Assembly (NCBI GenBank): GCA_016748015.1
Contig: JAAOMT010000375.1
Span: 6,962-70,961, forward strand
Reading direction: 5' to 3'
Source: Geosiphon pyriformis
Lineage: Eukaryota > Glomeromycota > Glomeromycetes > Archaeosporales > Geosiphonaceae
DNA length: 64,000 nucleotides
The translations under genes were made by a program, and so were the position numbers. This document shows positions 26,266 through 36,600 of this stretch, piece by piece; within the stretch, counting starts at the first letter, position 1, and every line of letters begins with the position of its first letter. The notes below the pieces were generated by a model. The model was given only the letters and a program-made list of their open reading frames with translations, was not told where the DNA came from and did no database searches.

Positions 26266-27313
26266 TTAGATACAATAATTAAATGATTTTAATTTTGATT
26301 ATTTATTTACAGTCAAAATAAAATTTCAATGAAATAAAAAATATTGAACACAATAAGTAAATGCTTTTTAAAAATTAAATTTTTACTTATATTTATTTAT
26401 AGACAAATTTGCATACAAAATAACTTGTGCTGAAGCAAAGAAGGTAAGTGAATTTAATAAACTACTTTACTTTCTAAATTTACACTAATAATATTCGAAA
26501 CAAAGCACAGATTAAGTACTGACTTACATGATCCCAGAACAGACATTAACAAAGATAAATAAATATAAAAATTTAAATTATTCAAAACATACAAAATTTT
26601 CTGTGTTTTGACATGTGATAACTCAAAAAATGCAAATACATTCTTTTGGCTGGTTTGTTTTCTCTCGTCTCTTCTTCCTTATTTTTTCAAATTACATTAC
26701 TCATTAGTGAAGAAATTCGTAGCCTAATTGATTTTTTTAACAGTTGCAGCGTTAATGAGGAAAAACCTGGATTAATTTTATATGCTAAAAAAAAGCCCAT
26801 CACCATTGTATGAATTCCAATGTTGTGTTTATTTTCACATTAATTTTGAGATTTTTCAGAACAAACAAAAGTAAATAATAAGCTATTCCTTGTTAATAAT
26901 AGCATCTATTTATCATAAAATTTTTTCAATACTGACAAAGACGACGACGACTTCCACGTTTATTTATACACGCACTTTTCAGTTAAGGCGGAAGAGTAGT
27001 GGTAGTAGTAGAAGAAGAAGAAGAAGAAGAAGAAGAAGCAGTGTAGTAGTTGTAGTTGTAGTGTTGTGTTGGTTGCCTCAAAGACGAAGTGAGGAAGACA
27101 AGAAGGGTAGCAAAATAAAGTTGATTTGCGGTGTTGAAAGTACCTCTTTTTAGCATCTTGATTAGTTTTAAAATAGTCTCTTCTTACTAGATATCCTCTA
27201 TCTCTTTCTCAGACTCCCCTTTTTTATTTCTTCAACGTTTTTTTGCATTATCATACATACCTTGAATACTTGTTCAGTTTTTAAGAGTCTGATTTGTGTT
27301 CGAGATTACAATA
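26266..27313 (+). other. GIS2: Intergenic region and presumed promoter/5' UTR of the zinc-knuckle gene
   Basis: Base composition becomes more balanced here and no transposon is recognised. It includes a (GAA)n tract at 27,011-27,038 and GTA/GTT-rich repeats to about 27,075. A frame covering these (26,890-27,153) is simple repeat, not a gene. A possible TATA-like 'tttatttatac' lies near 26,960. I cannot place the transcription start. Confidence 0.4.
27011..27038. repeat. (GAA)n microsatellite
   Basis: An uninterrupted run of GAA units upstream of the zinc-knuckle gene, flanked by GTA and GTT repeats. Confidence 0.85.
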
Positions 27314-28491
27314 ATGTCTTTTACAAAACGTGGATGTTTTCAATGTGGCGACGGTACGTTTCGAAGAGAAAGGTTTTTCATGTTGTTTTGTTCTTTTCAA
27401 TCGTCTTGCTGTGTGAACACTCTCCAAAAAAGTTTTGGATGGTGCAAATTCTTTTCCCATATTTTTTTTGAGAGTGAATGGCTTGCATATTTATCCAACT
27501 TCTAATTCCCTTTACACTTTAATTTAGTTGGTCACTTCGCTGATTTATGCCCGGAGCGTGAACGGTTATGCTATAACTGCAAGCAACCTGGTCATGAAGC
27601 AAATTCTTGCCCACAACCCAGAACTGCGGAGGCGAAACAATGTTATTCATGTGGAGGTGGTATGTATATTTTGGTGGTCCTTTTGACAGTGGGTACACCT
27701 GAAGTCTAACTCCTGCATGCAATCGGCCCAACCTTCAAATCCAATGTACAGTTTATGCTATTACATATCATTTATAATGCTTATCATATTTTTTGATTTC
27801 ATTTGACAGTTGGACACCTTCAAGCTGACTGTTCTTCCGTTCGTGTGAATGGAAACGGTGGTGGTGGTGGTGGCGGCGGCGGTGGTGGTGGTGGTGGTGG
27901 TGGTGGTGGTGGTGGTGGTGGTGGCAATGGTCGCTGCTATAATTGTGGTCGCTTTGTGAGTACATGTTGAACCTCTTGAATTATTTGGCTTTTATGAATA
28001 TTATGAGCTAAATTAATCAACAACACAGGGTCACTTGGCTCGTAATTGTTCTGGTGCAGGATATGGTAATCGTGGTAATACGTACAATGGTGGAAATCGT
28101 GTGATTTGTTACAAGTGTGGCGGTTTCAATCATTTCGCTAGAGATTGTCAGGCCAATGGGGTTAAATGTTATAATTGTGGCCGCTTTGGTCATATTGTGA
28201 GTATAAGTTAATTTTTTATATAAATGATTTTATTTGAAAATATTCTTATTTTCTTCCAAATTCTTTTTCTTAGTCTCGTGATTGCCCAACCACTCAAGGT
28301 CCAGTTGATAAAGCGGTCAAGACTTGTTATCGTTGCGGTGAGCGAGGTCATATTGTAAGTCGAACAAAGACATTTCTTTGAAGTTAATTTCAAAATTATA
28401 ATTTGCACAATTAAAGTTAATGTGTTTTTCAATTATGTCAATCCGAAATTATTAGTCGAAGGAATGCACAAGCAGCTCCCAAACCAGCTAG
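27314..28491 (+). CDS. GIS2: Seven-zinc-knuckle nucleic-acid-binding protein (Gis2/Byr3/CNBP family)
   Basis: Six exons: 27,314-27,353; 27,528-27,659; 27,810-27,955; 28,029-28,196; 28,274-28,354; 28,456-28,491. They join in frame to 200 codons plus TAG. All five introns are GT-AG (GTACGT, GTATGT, GTGAGT, GTGAGT, GTAAGT; 73-174 nt). The product is seven CX2CX4HX4C knuckles: CFQCGDVGHFADLC, CYNCKQPGHEANSC, CYSCGGVGHLQADC, CYNCGRFGHLARNC, CYKCGGFNHFARDC, CYNCGRFGHISRDC and CYRCGERGHISKEC. Seven is the usual number in yeast Gis2, S. pombe Byr3 and animal CNBP. The family binds single-stranded G-rich nucleic acid and acts in translation and mRNP control. Between knuckles 3 and 4 is a run of 23 Gly, where relatives have shorter Gly/Arg-rich linkers. 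The gene is convergent with OTU1. The second donor was fixed by requiring CX4H spacing in knuckle 3. Function is inferred from the family. Confidence 0.93.
27857..27925 (+). repeat. (GGY)23 coding microsatellite, poly-glycine linker
   Basis: Twenty-three consecutive GGT/GGC codons inside exon 3, flanked by Asn-Gly on both sides. It is by far the most GC-rich tract in the window. The length is likely variable between strains and prone to sequencing error. Confidence 0.9.
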
Positions 28492-29434
28492 ATCACCCCA
28501 AAAGCACTGCGGCAAAAATAGATTGATCAAAATTTTCATTTGAATAGTATGTATATATTATCATTGTGTCCACTCCTGAAAGCAAAGGACGAATCTTGGT
28601 CAATTAATCTGCTCCCACAAACCGCTTGGAAATTTTTATCAGCGCTTACTTTTATAATATTATCTTATGTTTCTCCTTTCTCATCATTCACCTCTTAAAT
28701 GATTTTTAGCCTTTTCTTTCCCAATATCAACACCATCTTAACCAAGTCAACAAACTTGATATTTGGCCCCTTTTTGTTAGACCAAAAAATTAACTTCATT
28801 TGATTTAGTAAAGAAAAGTCTTAAATCAAAGATCGATTCCTAAATCTTGAATCTAGAAGAGTGAGATATTCCATGGGATTTGGTTTTCGATTCAATTCGC
28901 ATTTTTTTAGAACCATCATCATTCATTATTAATTTTAATATCAAATATTATATATGTATAGAAGTTGAATTTGAGTATAATAAATATAAGAAAAAATCAA
29001 TTCCAATTTTTTTTGCAAATAAAAAAAGCAAAAAAGGAAATGTTGTAATTGTTAATAAGCCTAAACTGTTTTCTATTATAAAGGTATAACAGTATTGAAA
29101 AATATTGTTCATAATAAAAATACTTGATAATTGTTTTTGTGTTTATTAAATCAATTAATTTAATTTTAAAATAAATATCTTGTTATAATTTTTTTAAAAA
29201 ATAAACTACTTTTCACAATGTTAAAAAACATTTAATGTAAATCGAGATTTTAAAATTTTTTAAAATTTAACTTTCCATTACGGTATAGAAAAGAGGTGAT
29301 GTCTCCAGATCAAAACAAAATTTCCGTGTATGATGATAGAGATACTGGGCTCAACAAAATTATGTCTCGTTCAACACACTCTTTAATCTTCTCATGATTT
29401 TAAGATCTCCTTTAGTTTCTGAATTCTCCAACTG
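28492..29434. other. Intergenic region between convergent host genes
   Basis: Holds the 3' UTRs of the zinc-knuckle gene (plus) and OTU1 (minus). A plus-strand open frame at 28,880-29,089 (69 residues, Lys/Ile/Phe-rich) has no recognised domain or splice context, and I do not call it a gene. No transposon is recognised. Confidence 0.5.
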
Positions 29435-31681
29435 CTAATCGACATACTCAGTAAAATGCGTATGACCTATTGGCAAAACCCAAAAATGTAAAAAGCTTAA
29501 GAATTGAATTTAAGTGAAAACAGCGAAGTATTAGTTTTAAAGATACATACCAGTTTGTAAAGCATGCTGCGTTGCTTCTTTTTCACCTATACAATGAATG
29601 TTAAAAATAATCGGTAAATTTTGATATTTTCATAACATAAGCTCCAATATATCAAAAAAAGTATCACATAGATCCTGAGAGTCCTAGAAAACTGAACCCT
29701 GGAAAACAACTAAAAGGTCGTTCCTTGTAGCTGACCTTTGATTCCAGTATTACATTCCCCACATCGAAGAGTAAAGTATGCAGTGTATGTATACTTGTGT
29801 AGCTAATGGACCAATCCAGTCAACAAAAAAATTTTGTCAATAGAACTGAATAAGTTCTCACTTTAAGGATATAAAATGATTCAAACACCCAGGACTTATT
29901 GACACACATCGAATATTCACGAACCTCCTTCATTTTATTCGCAATAGTCAAAGCTATTTTGATCACGTAATCGTCAGAGATTTTAAAAATCGTTTGATCG
30001 TATTCTGGGACGGCATCAAGTGTAGGTGTCAAGGCTAGCGCGTCGTAGTCTAGAAATTAATATTTAAGTAGAACTTGTGAATCAGGAAATTAATCGAAAA
30101 ACTATACAATGTTGAAATTTTACTTACGAATCCCGCTATTGTTGGAATACAGATGAATGAGTATTATATCAATAAATATGGTGCATTATGAATATGGAAA
30201 ATAGAGATAGACTACTTAAATAATTGAATCTCTAATGAAATCACATGAATATAAATATCACAAGTCTGAAAATACCTATAAATCAAGTAAACGCATTGAT
30301 CATAGCGGCCTTGACCTAGAAAGGCCAAATTAAACCATAATTCAAATATCAAAATACAAATCTTGTGCCTTTTTTTTTCCGAAAATCAACGCAATAAATG
30401 GTATCACAGGGTACACTACCATATCGATCAATACGTCCACTTCCAACATCAACACTACGAATTTCCGTTTTATAATGAGCCGAAAAAATTGATAATTCAA
30501 TTGCTCCTCCCCAACTATTCGGCTTCCCAATCCAAGTGCAATACTCGTCTCGTGATCGTTCAAGTATCACGTCCGAGTATGTCTCAGGATCTTTACGAAC
30601 GTGGTCAATTATAACTTTAAAGGGTATTAAAAGAAATTTAGAAACAAAGATAAAAATAGAGTAAAGGCAAAGAAACTGGCTAATGATTACTTTCTCGTAG
30701 CCGTTGAGCTGTATCAATTGATCTCTCTAACACGTATCTTGCCAGCAAGGATAGTACGAATCATTATGGGTTATTTACGACTTGAATTAGTGGAAAATCA
30801 GTTATATAGGGAAGTACATGATTACCCTATAAAATGAACAATTAATTTGTGTGCCAGTTATAATCCAAAAGATCTAATCGGTCAAAAGCTTTTCTTACCA
30901 ATTGCACGAAACAGGCATGAATTATCATCCGGCATTTCCTTTGTATGTGAAGAAATTAATGTTTTGAATACTGAGTAAAATGTTTGTATTTTCGAACCTG
31001 AAAAATATAGAATTGCACAAACCATACTTCTAATTAAACAAAATTCCCAAATTCTTTATATCCCATAAATCCTACCCTAAGAATAATATGACCGTAATCA
31101 GTATCCACTGAAATACTAGATTCTTTTTGCTGTTTCCTTCGCCTAGCTTCAATCTCCAATACTTTGTCCCAAGGAATCTCATGCACGATTATTGTTTCAC
31201 CGTTTCGGATTCCAGCTGCATGTAATGTCTCGGTTTCTTTCGATGAGATTTTACGTGGTGGGTAGCCCATTTTTACTTTTAATAGATCGAAGGATGAAAA
31301 TTTGAAGTCAATTGATAAAAGGAACACTATTAAGTCGATCGAATTATGCTTGATAGAGAACCGATTCCAAGGAGGAACCATCACAAAAGAAACATCATCA
31401 GAAATTCGGATTATGGTTTCATACTATATAGATAATCCATTTTCTGAACAATATGGCAAATTTCTAGTAAAACTATATTGACATCACGCCAGAAAAAACT
31501 ATTGAATCCCAAGGAGTTACAAAATAATTTCTGTTATATGCTCACGTTCTTGCCGTCTAGCCTCAATACCAGTATACTTTTGTATACTCGACTCCAATGT
31601 TGAGACCTTATCTTCTGGGGAACTGACAATTTCATAAACTTTGCCATTGTTCGCCTGACGAATTTTAAGTTTTAATGACAT
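29435..31681 (-). CDS. OTU1: OTU1/YOD1-type ubiquitin thioesterase (OTU family deubiquitinase)
   Basis: Exons on the minus strand: 31,681-31,546; 31,275-31,076; 30,938-30,899; 30,737-30,691; 30,614-30,420; 30,315-30,276; 30,135-30,128; 30,049-29,925 (or to 29,862); 29,793-29,736; 29,586-29,551; 29,466-29,435. About 305 residues, close to yeast Otu1. An N-terminal UBX-like domain (MSLKLKIRQ ... KMGYPPRKI ... GIRNGETIIVHE) is followed by the OTU core: catalytic Asp and Cys in MPDDNSCLFRAI, then YVLERSIDTAQRLRE, WIGKPNSWGGAIELSIFS, LIYSGIHYDALAL with the catalytic His, and a C-terminal C2H2 finger (LRCGECNTGIKG ... QHALQTGH) ending HFTEYVD. The family trims ubiquitin chains on Cdc48/p97 substrates. 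All listed introns are GT-AG. The exon 3/4 joint is one nucleotide short of frame (see the 30,826 entry), and the exon 8 end has two in-frame options. Orthology is clear; the fine structure is partly inferred. Confidence 0.9.
30128..30135 (-). other. OTU1: 8-nt micro-exon of OTU1
   Basis: CGGGATTC lies between acceptor ...AATAG and donor GTAAGT. It supplies Ser-Gly-Ile between exon 6 (ends LIY) and exon 8 (starts HYDALAL). Without it the conserved Gly-Ile-His of the OTU active site cannot be built. The flanking introns are 140 nt and 78 nt. Confidence 0.8.
30826..30826 (-). other. OTU1: Candidate 1-nt micro-exon (or splice irregularity) in OTU1
   Basis: Exon 3 ends ATT-G and the next coding block resumes A-TAC, so the Gly codon before YVLERS lacks one base. 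A single G at 30,826 lies between acceptor TTTTATAG and donor GTAATC and would give GGA, splitting the 161-nt gap into introns of 72 and 88 nt. Alternatives are a non-AG acceptor one base upstream of 30,737, a frameshift mutation, or a sequencing error. Confidence 0.3.
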
Positions 31682-31839
31682 ATTTTATGGCTTTCAAATT
31701 TGACGATCCGATTTATTATCAAAAAAATTGTTACTTTCAGATTAAGAAAATAAATGTCTGAATATTATAGTGTTTATTAAATTTTTTAATATTATATATA
31801 TATATATATATATTGCGTTAATTATCCAATTACAATCTA
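31682..31839 (-). promoter_or_regulatory. OTU1: Presumed 5' flank/promoter of OTU1 with (TA)n tract
   Basis: Only about 160 bp separate the OTU1 start codon from the nearest transposon relic. The interval holds a (TA)10 tract at 31,793-31,812. No specific motif is identifiable. The promoter may extend into transposon-derived DNA. Confidence 0.35.
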
Positions 31840-31935
31840 ATTTACATAACAAAAATAATACATATTAAATGTGACTTATGTGCTTTTTACATGTAACCAG
31901 CCACTTAAACTTATATTACATTAAACACTATAAAA
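31840..31935 (-). mobile_element. LINE 3' tail remnant, minus strand
   Basis: The minus strand reads 'aagtggctggttacatgta', close to 'gagtggctggccacatgta' in the LINE-2 tail and 'ggctggttatgtgtagaaa' in LINE-1. It is the 3' end of a largely erased LINE that would extend to the right. Confidence 0.5.
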
Positions 31936-33129
31936 AAACCTTTAACATTTATTTTACTTTAGATTTGTACTATTTTTTACAAAATTACTTAACTAAATTC
32001 TGGTTTTTTTTTACTATTTTTTATATTTTAATGTTTAAGCTTTTATAAAGACCACAAACAAGCCAACAATTTATTATTCCAAAAAAAAAATCAAATTATA
32101 CTTAAAATTAGTAAAAAATTTTGCAAAAAGACCAAAATCTTTTTTAAATTCTTAATTTAATTATTTTTACCACAAAAACAGATTTATTATAAATAAAAAC
32201 AAAAATTTAAGCTATTAATATATTAATTAATTTAACTACAAATTTAATCAATTAATTTAACTTTAAAATTTTGGCTTTTAAAAAAGCCAATTTGAATTTA
32301 AATATATTTTTAACAATAAATAATACTTAAAAAACAACAGTTATAACATAAAACATTAAATTAACAAATTTATTTATAAGAATTTTTTTTGTTTTTTTAT
32401 TTAATATGTAAATTTAATTTCTATTTAATATAATATAAAACTTTTTTCTTTTATTTATTTTAAATTTCTTAAAAATGTTTTTATTCTGTTTTTGTTTTAA
32501 CATTTTACAATTTCTTAAAAAAACATTTTTTTTGTGGTAAAAATAACAGCTGTTTTTAATAATAGTGTGTTTAAAAAGAAATTAATCAAAAAATTTTTTT
32601 ACAGTTTAACAAATAGCATTTTTCTTAAAAAAAAAGAGTTTTATTTAACAATATAAAATACTTAAGTAATAAAAAAAATTGTTTTTAATTTAACTTTTTG
32701 AAAATATTAATATGTTTTTTAATATAAAAAACAAATTAAATAATAAAAACAACAATATTTTTTAGATAAAAATAATTATAAATTAATAATAAAAGTAAAA
32801 ATTACTTAAAGTTTGTTTTAGATACTTTTAAAGTTAAGCAAATTAATATTAGTATAATAAATAATACTTTTTTTGGTTTTTTTGAGTTTAATATAAATAA
32901 GAATTTTAAATCTTTTTTTTTTATTTTAAAGCCAATATAAATGTAAATTTTATATTATAAATATTAATCTTTTAGTTATTAAAAAAAAATTTCTTAAAAA
33001 AGTTGAAATTCATAAAAAATATTTCTTAAATATAAATAATTTTAAAAAATCATTTACTTTTTTAAAATTTAATAAGATTGTTTATATAATTTTTATATTA
33101 AAAAAAACTGTATTAAAAATATTAAGTTT
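31936..33129. other. AT-drifted sequence, probable LINE body remnant
   Basis: No ORF or motif survives. Its position upstream (in minus sense) of a LINE tail suggests an erased LINE. The sequence is homopolymer-rich with almost no CG. Confidence 0.3.
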
Positions 33130-33640
33130 GATTAAAAACAATAATATAATAATTTGTAAAAATAACTTGTAGTTTGACAAAATATGTCTTTAATTTGCCA
33201 AAATATTAAAAAAATACTAGATTATAGAATAATATTATAACAAATTATATAAAAAAAAAGATTTTTTCTTTAAAAAAATATGTTTTATTTTAGAATAACA
33301 GTTATAATTAACAATTAATTATTATAAATTAATTTAATAAAATTATTTTAAAAACCCCAAATTTTTATTTATTATTGTTTTAAAATTACTTATTTCAAAC
33401 TAATATTTTAAAATTAATTAACTATTAATTTCAGTAATTATTAATACTTTTAAATCTAAATTCAAAACAATTTTTATTTTTTATTTTTTTTATTTTTTTA
33501 TTAATTTACAATTAAAATTTTTGTAAAAAAGTTAATTTTCATAGCAAAATAACTACATATTATTTAGAAAACTTACAAATAAAATTTTTTGTAAAAAAAT
33601 TAATTTTTATTATAATAGTGTTTTGACTATTAACTTTAGT
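33130..33640. mobile_element. Family-1 LTR fragment, inverted
   Basis: The reverse complement follows 7,100-7,700 of the solo LTR: 'ataacttgtagtttg.caaaatat', the T-rich block near 33,255, and the twin 'gtaaaaaagttaatttt' blocks at 33,520-33,600. Both termini are lost. Confidence 0.6.
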
Positions 33641-36600
33641 CCAAATTATTTGAAAAAACAGTTCAATCTGAAAATTATCTAAATCATAAAGCAAGAAACA
33701 CAATCTTATAAACATTAAAAATACTATCAAACAACTTGTATATTTTTATCAATTTTCAACAAAAATTGAATATTAAATGCTTTATCAATAGCAACCAAAA
33801 TTTTTTTTCAGAGTAAGTGCATCTAATTAATACTGGATTTGATCTTTAATATTCCAAAAACCAAATACTAATGTTGAAATCATTTGTTGTTATTACAATT
33901 AACCTAAAATTAGCATTTAAAATACCAATTAAAGTTATAATACAAATAGTCTTTTAATCTAGTTTAATCAAAAAAAATTAATATTAAAAAAGAAATTATA
34001 GACTCTAAATACACAAAAAAGCTTATGGTTTTATTACACAATGAATCAAATTGACTATATGTAATTAAACCAAAAAAAAAAATTCTATAAGCAATTTTCT
34101 TATCTTTACTCCAAATTATCAAATTATTCATTACTAAAATAGAAAAAAAACTAGGAAAAACCAAATACAAAATCCAAGATCTTGATTTTATAAAAACAGT
34201 TACACTACTTATTAACTATATAGAAACAATACAGGAAAACTTAAACATGATCTAAATTGATAAAATAATTACAATTTTACTATTTAGAATATACTTATTT
34301 AACTCATACAAAAAAGCAACAGAAGATTTTTTATTCAAGCTATATGCTCTCTTCTGTAAACAATTTTCAATTAGTTTTACCAATTTGTATATATTATACT
34401 ATAGCTATTTGCAAATAGAAATACTTATTTATAATTTATTTAAAGAAATTATATACTTATCTAAGAATATGGTCTTAGGATATTTGAGTACAGATATTGT
34501 TAATCAACATAAACTTCAAAAAAATTTTAACTTTTCTTAGTTGGTATTATATTGTAAAACTAAACTGATTTTGTTAAAACCAAATACTAAATGCTACCAA
34601 ATAATTAGTAAAAAGTTAATTAAGCTCAATTTTGAATTATTAAATCTTTTATAACAAAGACAATTGAAAACACTTATCTTAAAATACTTAAACATTTTTG
34701 CCAAAAAAAATAAGTTTGAACAAACCAACTTGGTTTATTATTAGATTTATACAAGAAACACATTATTTATTAAGCAATATGCCTACTCAGTATTACTATC
34801 TAAACATAATTTTATAAAAAAAGAAGTTAATTAATTATTAAAAAATAGGTTTATACAACTTTTTATAAGTCTCTAGTTTTTATATATTATACTAGTATGA
34901 AAAAAAATAGAAAAATTCAATAATATTACCAAATAAAATGTTTATTTCTTATCACAAATTAATAAAATCTTGAATATTCTAAAAAAATTTAAATAATTCT
35001 CGACTTTAGATCTTAGCAATAGATATTAGCAAGTAGTTATGGATCTTAATAATTAAGAAAAAACCACTTTTATAATTCAAAATAACAATTACAAATTTAA
35101 TGTAATGCCATTTAAATTAATTAATACTCTTATAACATTCCAATAGCTAATAGATATTATTTACTTTAAAATGTTATGAAAATCTATAGTGGTATTACCA
35201 GTAGAATTTTAGTTATTAATTAGCATAAAATTATCTTTATAATTCTTATCATTAATTAACATATATTAATATCATTTAATTATTACTTATTACTTAATCA
35301 AAATTATTAAATATTACTATTTAATTAATAATCCAATTTGTACAATAGAAATTAGAATAATCAAATTATATAATATTCAAAAATTTGTAGAAATTTACCA
35401 AAATAATAAATAGTTTATCGAAATAGTTGATAGTTTAATAAAATAACTTGTAGTTTAGCAAAATGTATTTTTAATTCATTGAAATTATAGCAAAGAAAAA
35501 AGTTCAAGTTTATAGACTAATACTATAACAAGTTATATAAAAAAAAAACTTTTTTTTTCAAGAAAATATATCTTACCATAGATATAATATCTTTTTCAGA
35601 ATTATTTTATAGTACAAATTCAAAATAATTATACTCAAAATTCCCTGAAACCCAACTAACATTTTGAAATTGATTAACTACCAATTTTAATAAATTATTA
35701 GTAATTCTAGGCCTGAACCAAAAAATAATTCTCTTAACAAAACTTTATTTTTTTTATATTTTTTATATTTTCTTTTATTTTTTTCTTATTATAATTATTA
35801 GGATAACCTACAGATAAAATTCCTGTAGAAGAGTTGACTTTTACAGCAAAGTAACTATACATTTTAGTAAGCTTCCAGATAAGCAATTTCTGGAAAAAAA
35901 TTAACATTTACTACAATATAATTATACAAAGTAACTGGCATAAAATTAGCTATTTTACTTATAAGTAGTAGTTCAAATTATAGAAGATAATTTGAAGATA
36001 AATTTAGTTATCAGAAATTCACTAGCTTTTAAAAAACATAAAATAACAGCAAACAGATATTAACAACATTCAAGAAAAGAAACCAAAAATTTTTAGTAAC
36101 AGTAGTCTACTTAAACAACATAAATGTGTTCTTATTAATATTTAAAGAGTATTTTAAATATCTACAATAAGTCTTCAAAAAACTTTGGACCACTGAACTG
36201 AAACTTAATTCCAAACAATGTTTTTTTGAAAAATTACAACTTGTCTTCCTAAGACACATTATTGGAAAAAAAGAAATAAAATCTAACTCTGTAAAAATTA
36301 AGAAAGTTAAAAATTTTTCTTACTTTCAGAATTTGACTAAACTTCAAAGATTTTTAAGACTTATTTTATACTACTGAAAATTTGTTAAAGATTTCTCAAC
36401 AATAACTCAACTATTAAATTAATTATTAATTAAAAATACAACATAAAAATAGAGTAAAAAATAAAAATAAGCATTTAACTACTTGAAGCAAAAGCTCATT
36501 AAAGCTTTAATTTTAGTATACTCCGACTTTACCAAAAAATTTATACTCATAATTAATGTTCTTAAAACAGATTTAAATATTATGTTATTATAATAAGATA

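Noticed and set aside
27768-27965. A minus-strand frame with a long His run
   Set aside because: It is the antisense reading of the poly-Gly repeat in exon 3 of the zinc-knuckle gene.
27314-28491. The CCHC gene as a retroelement gag
   Set aside because: Five clean GT-AG introns, seven knuckles without capsid or protease, and no neighbouring pol. This is the cellular Gis2/CNBP pattern.
28880-29089. A 69-residue open frame between the host genes
   Set aside because: Low-complexity Lys/Ile/Phe-rich composition, no domain, no conserved context; about the length expected by chance.
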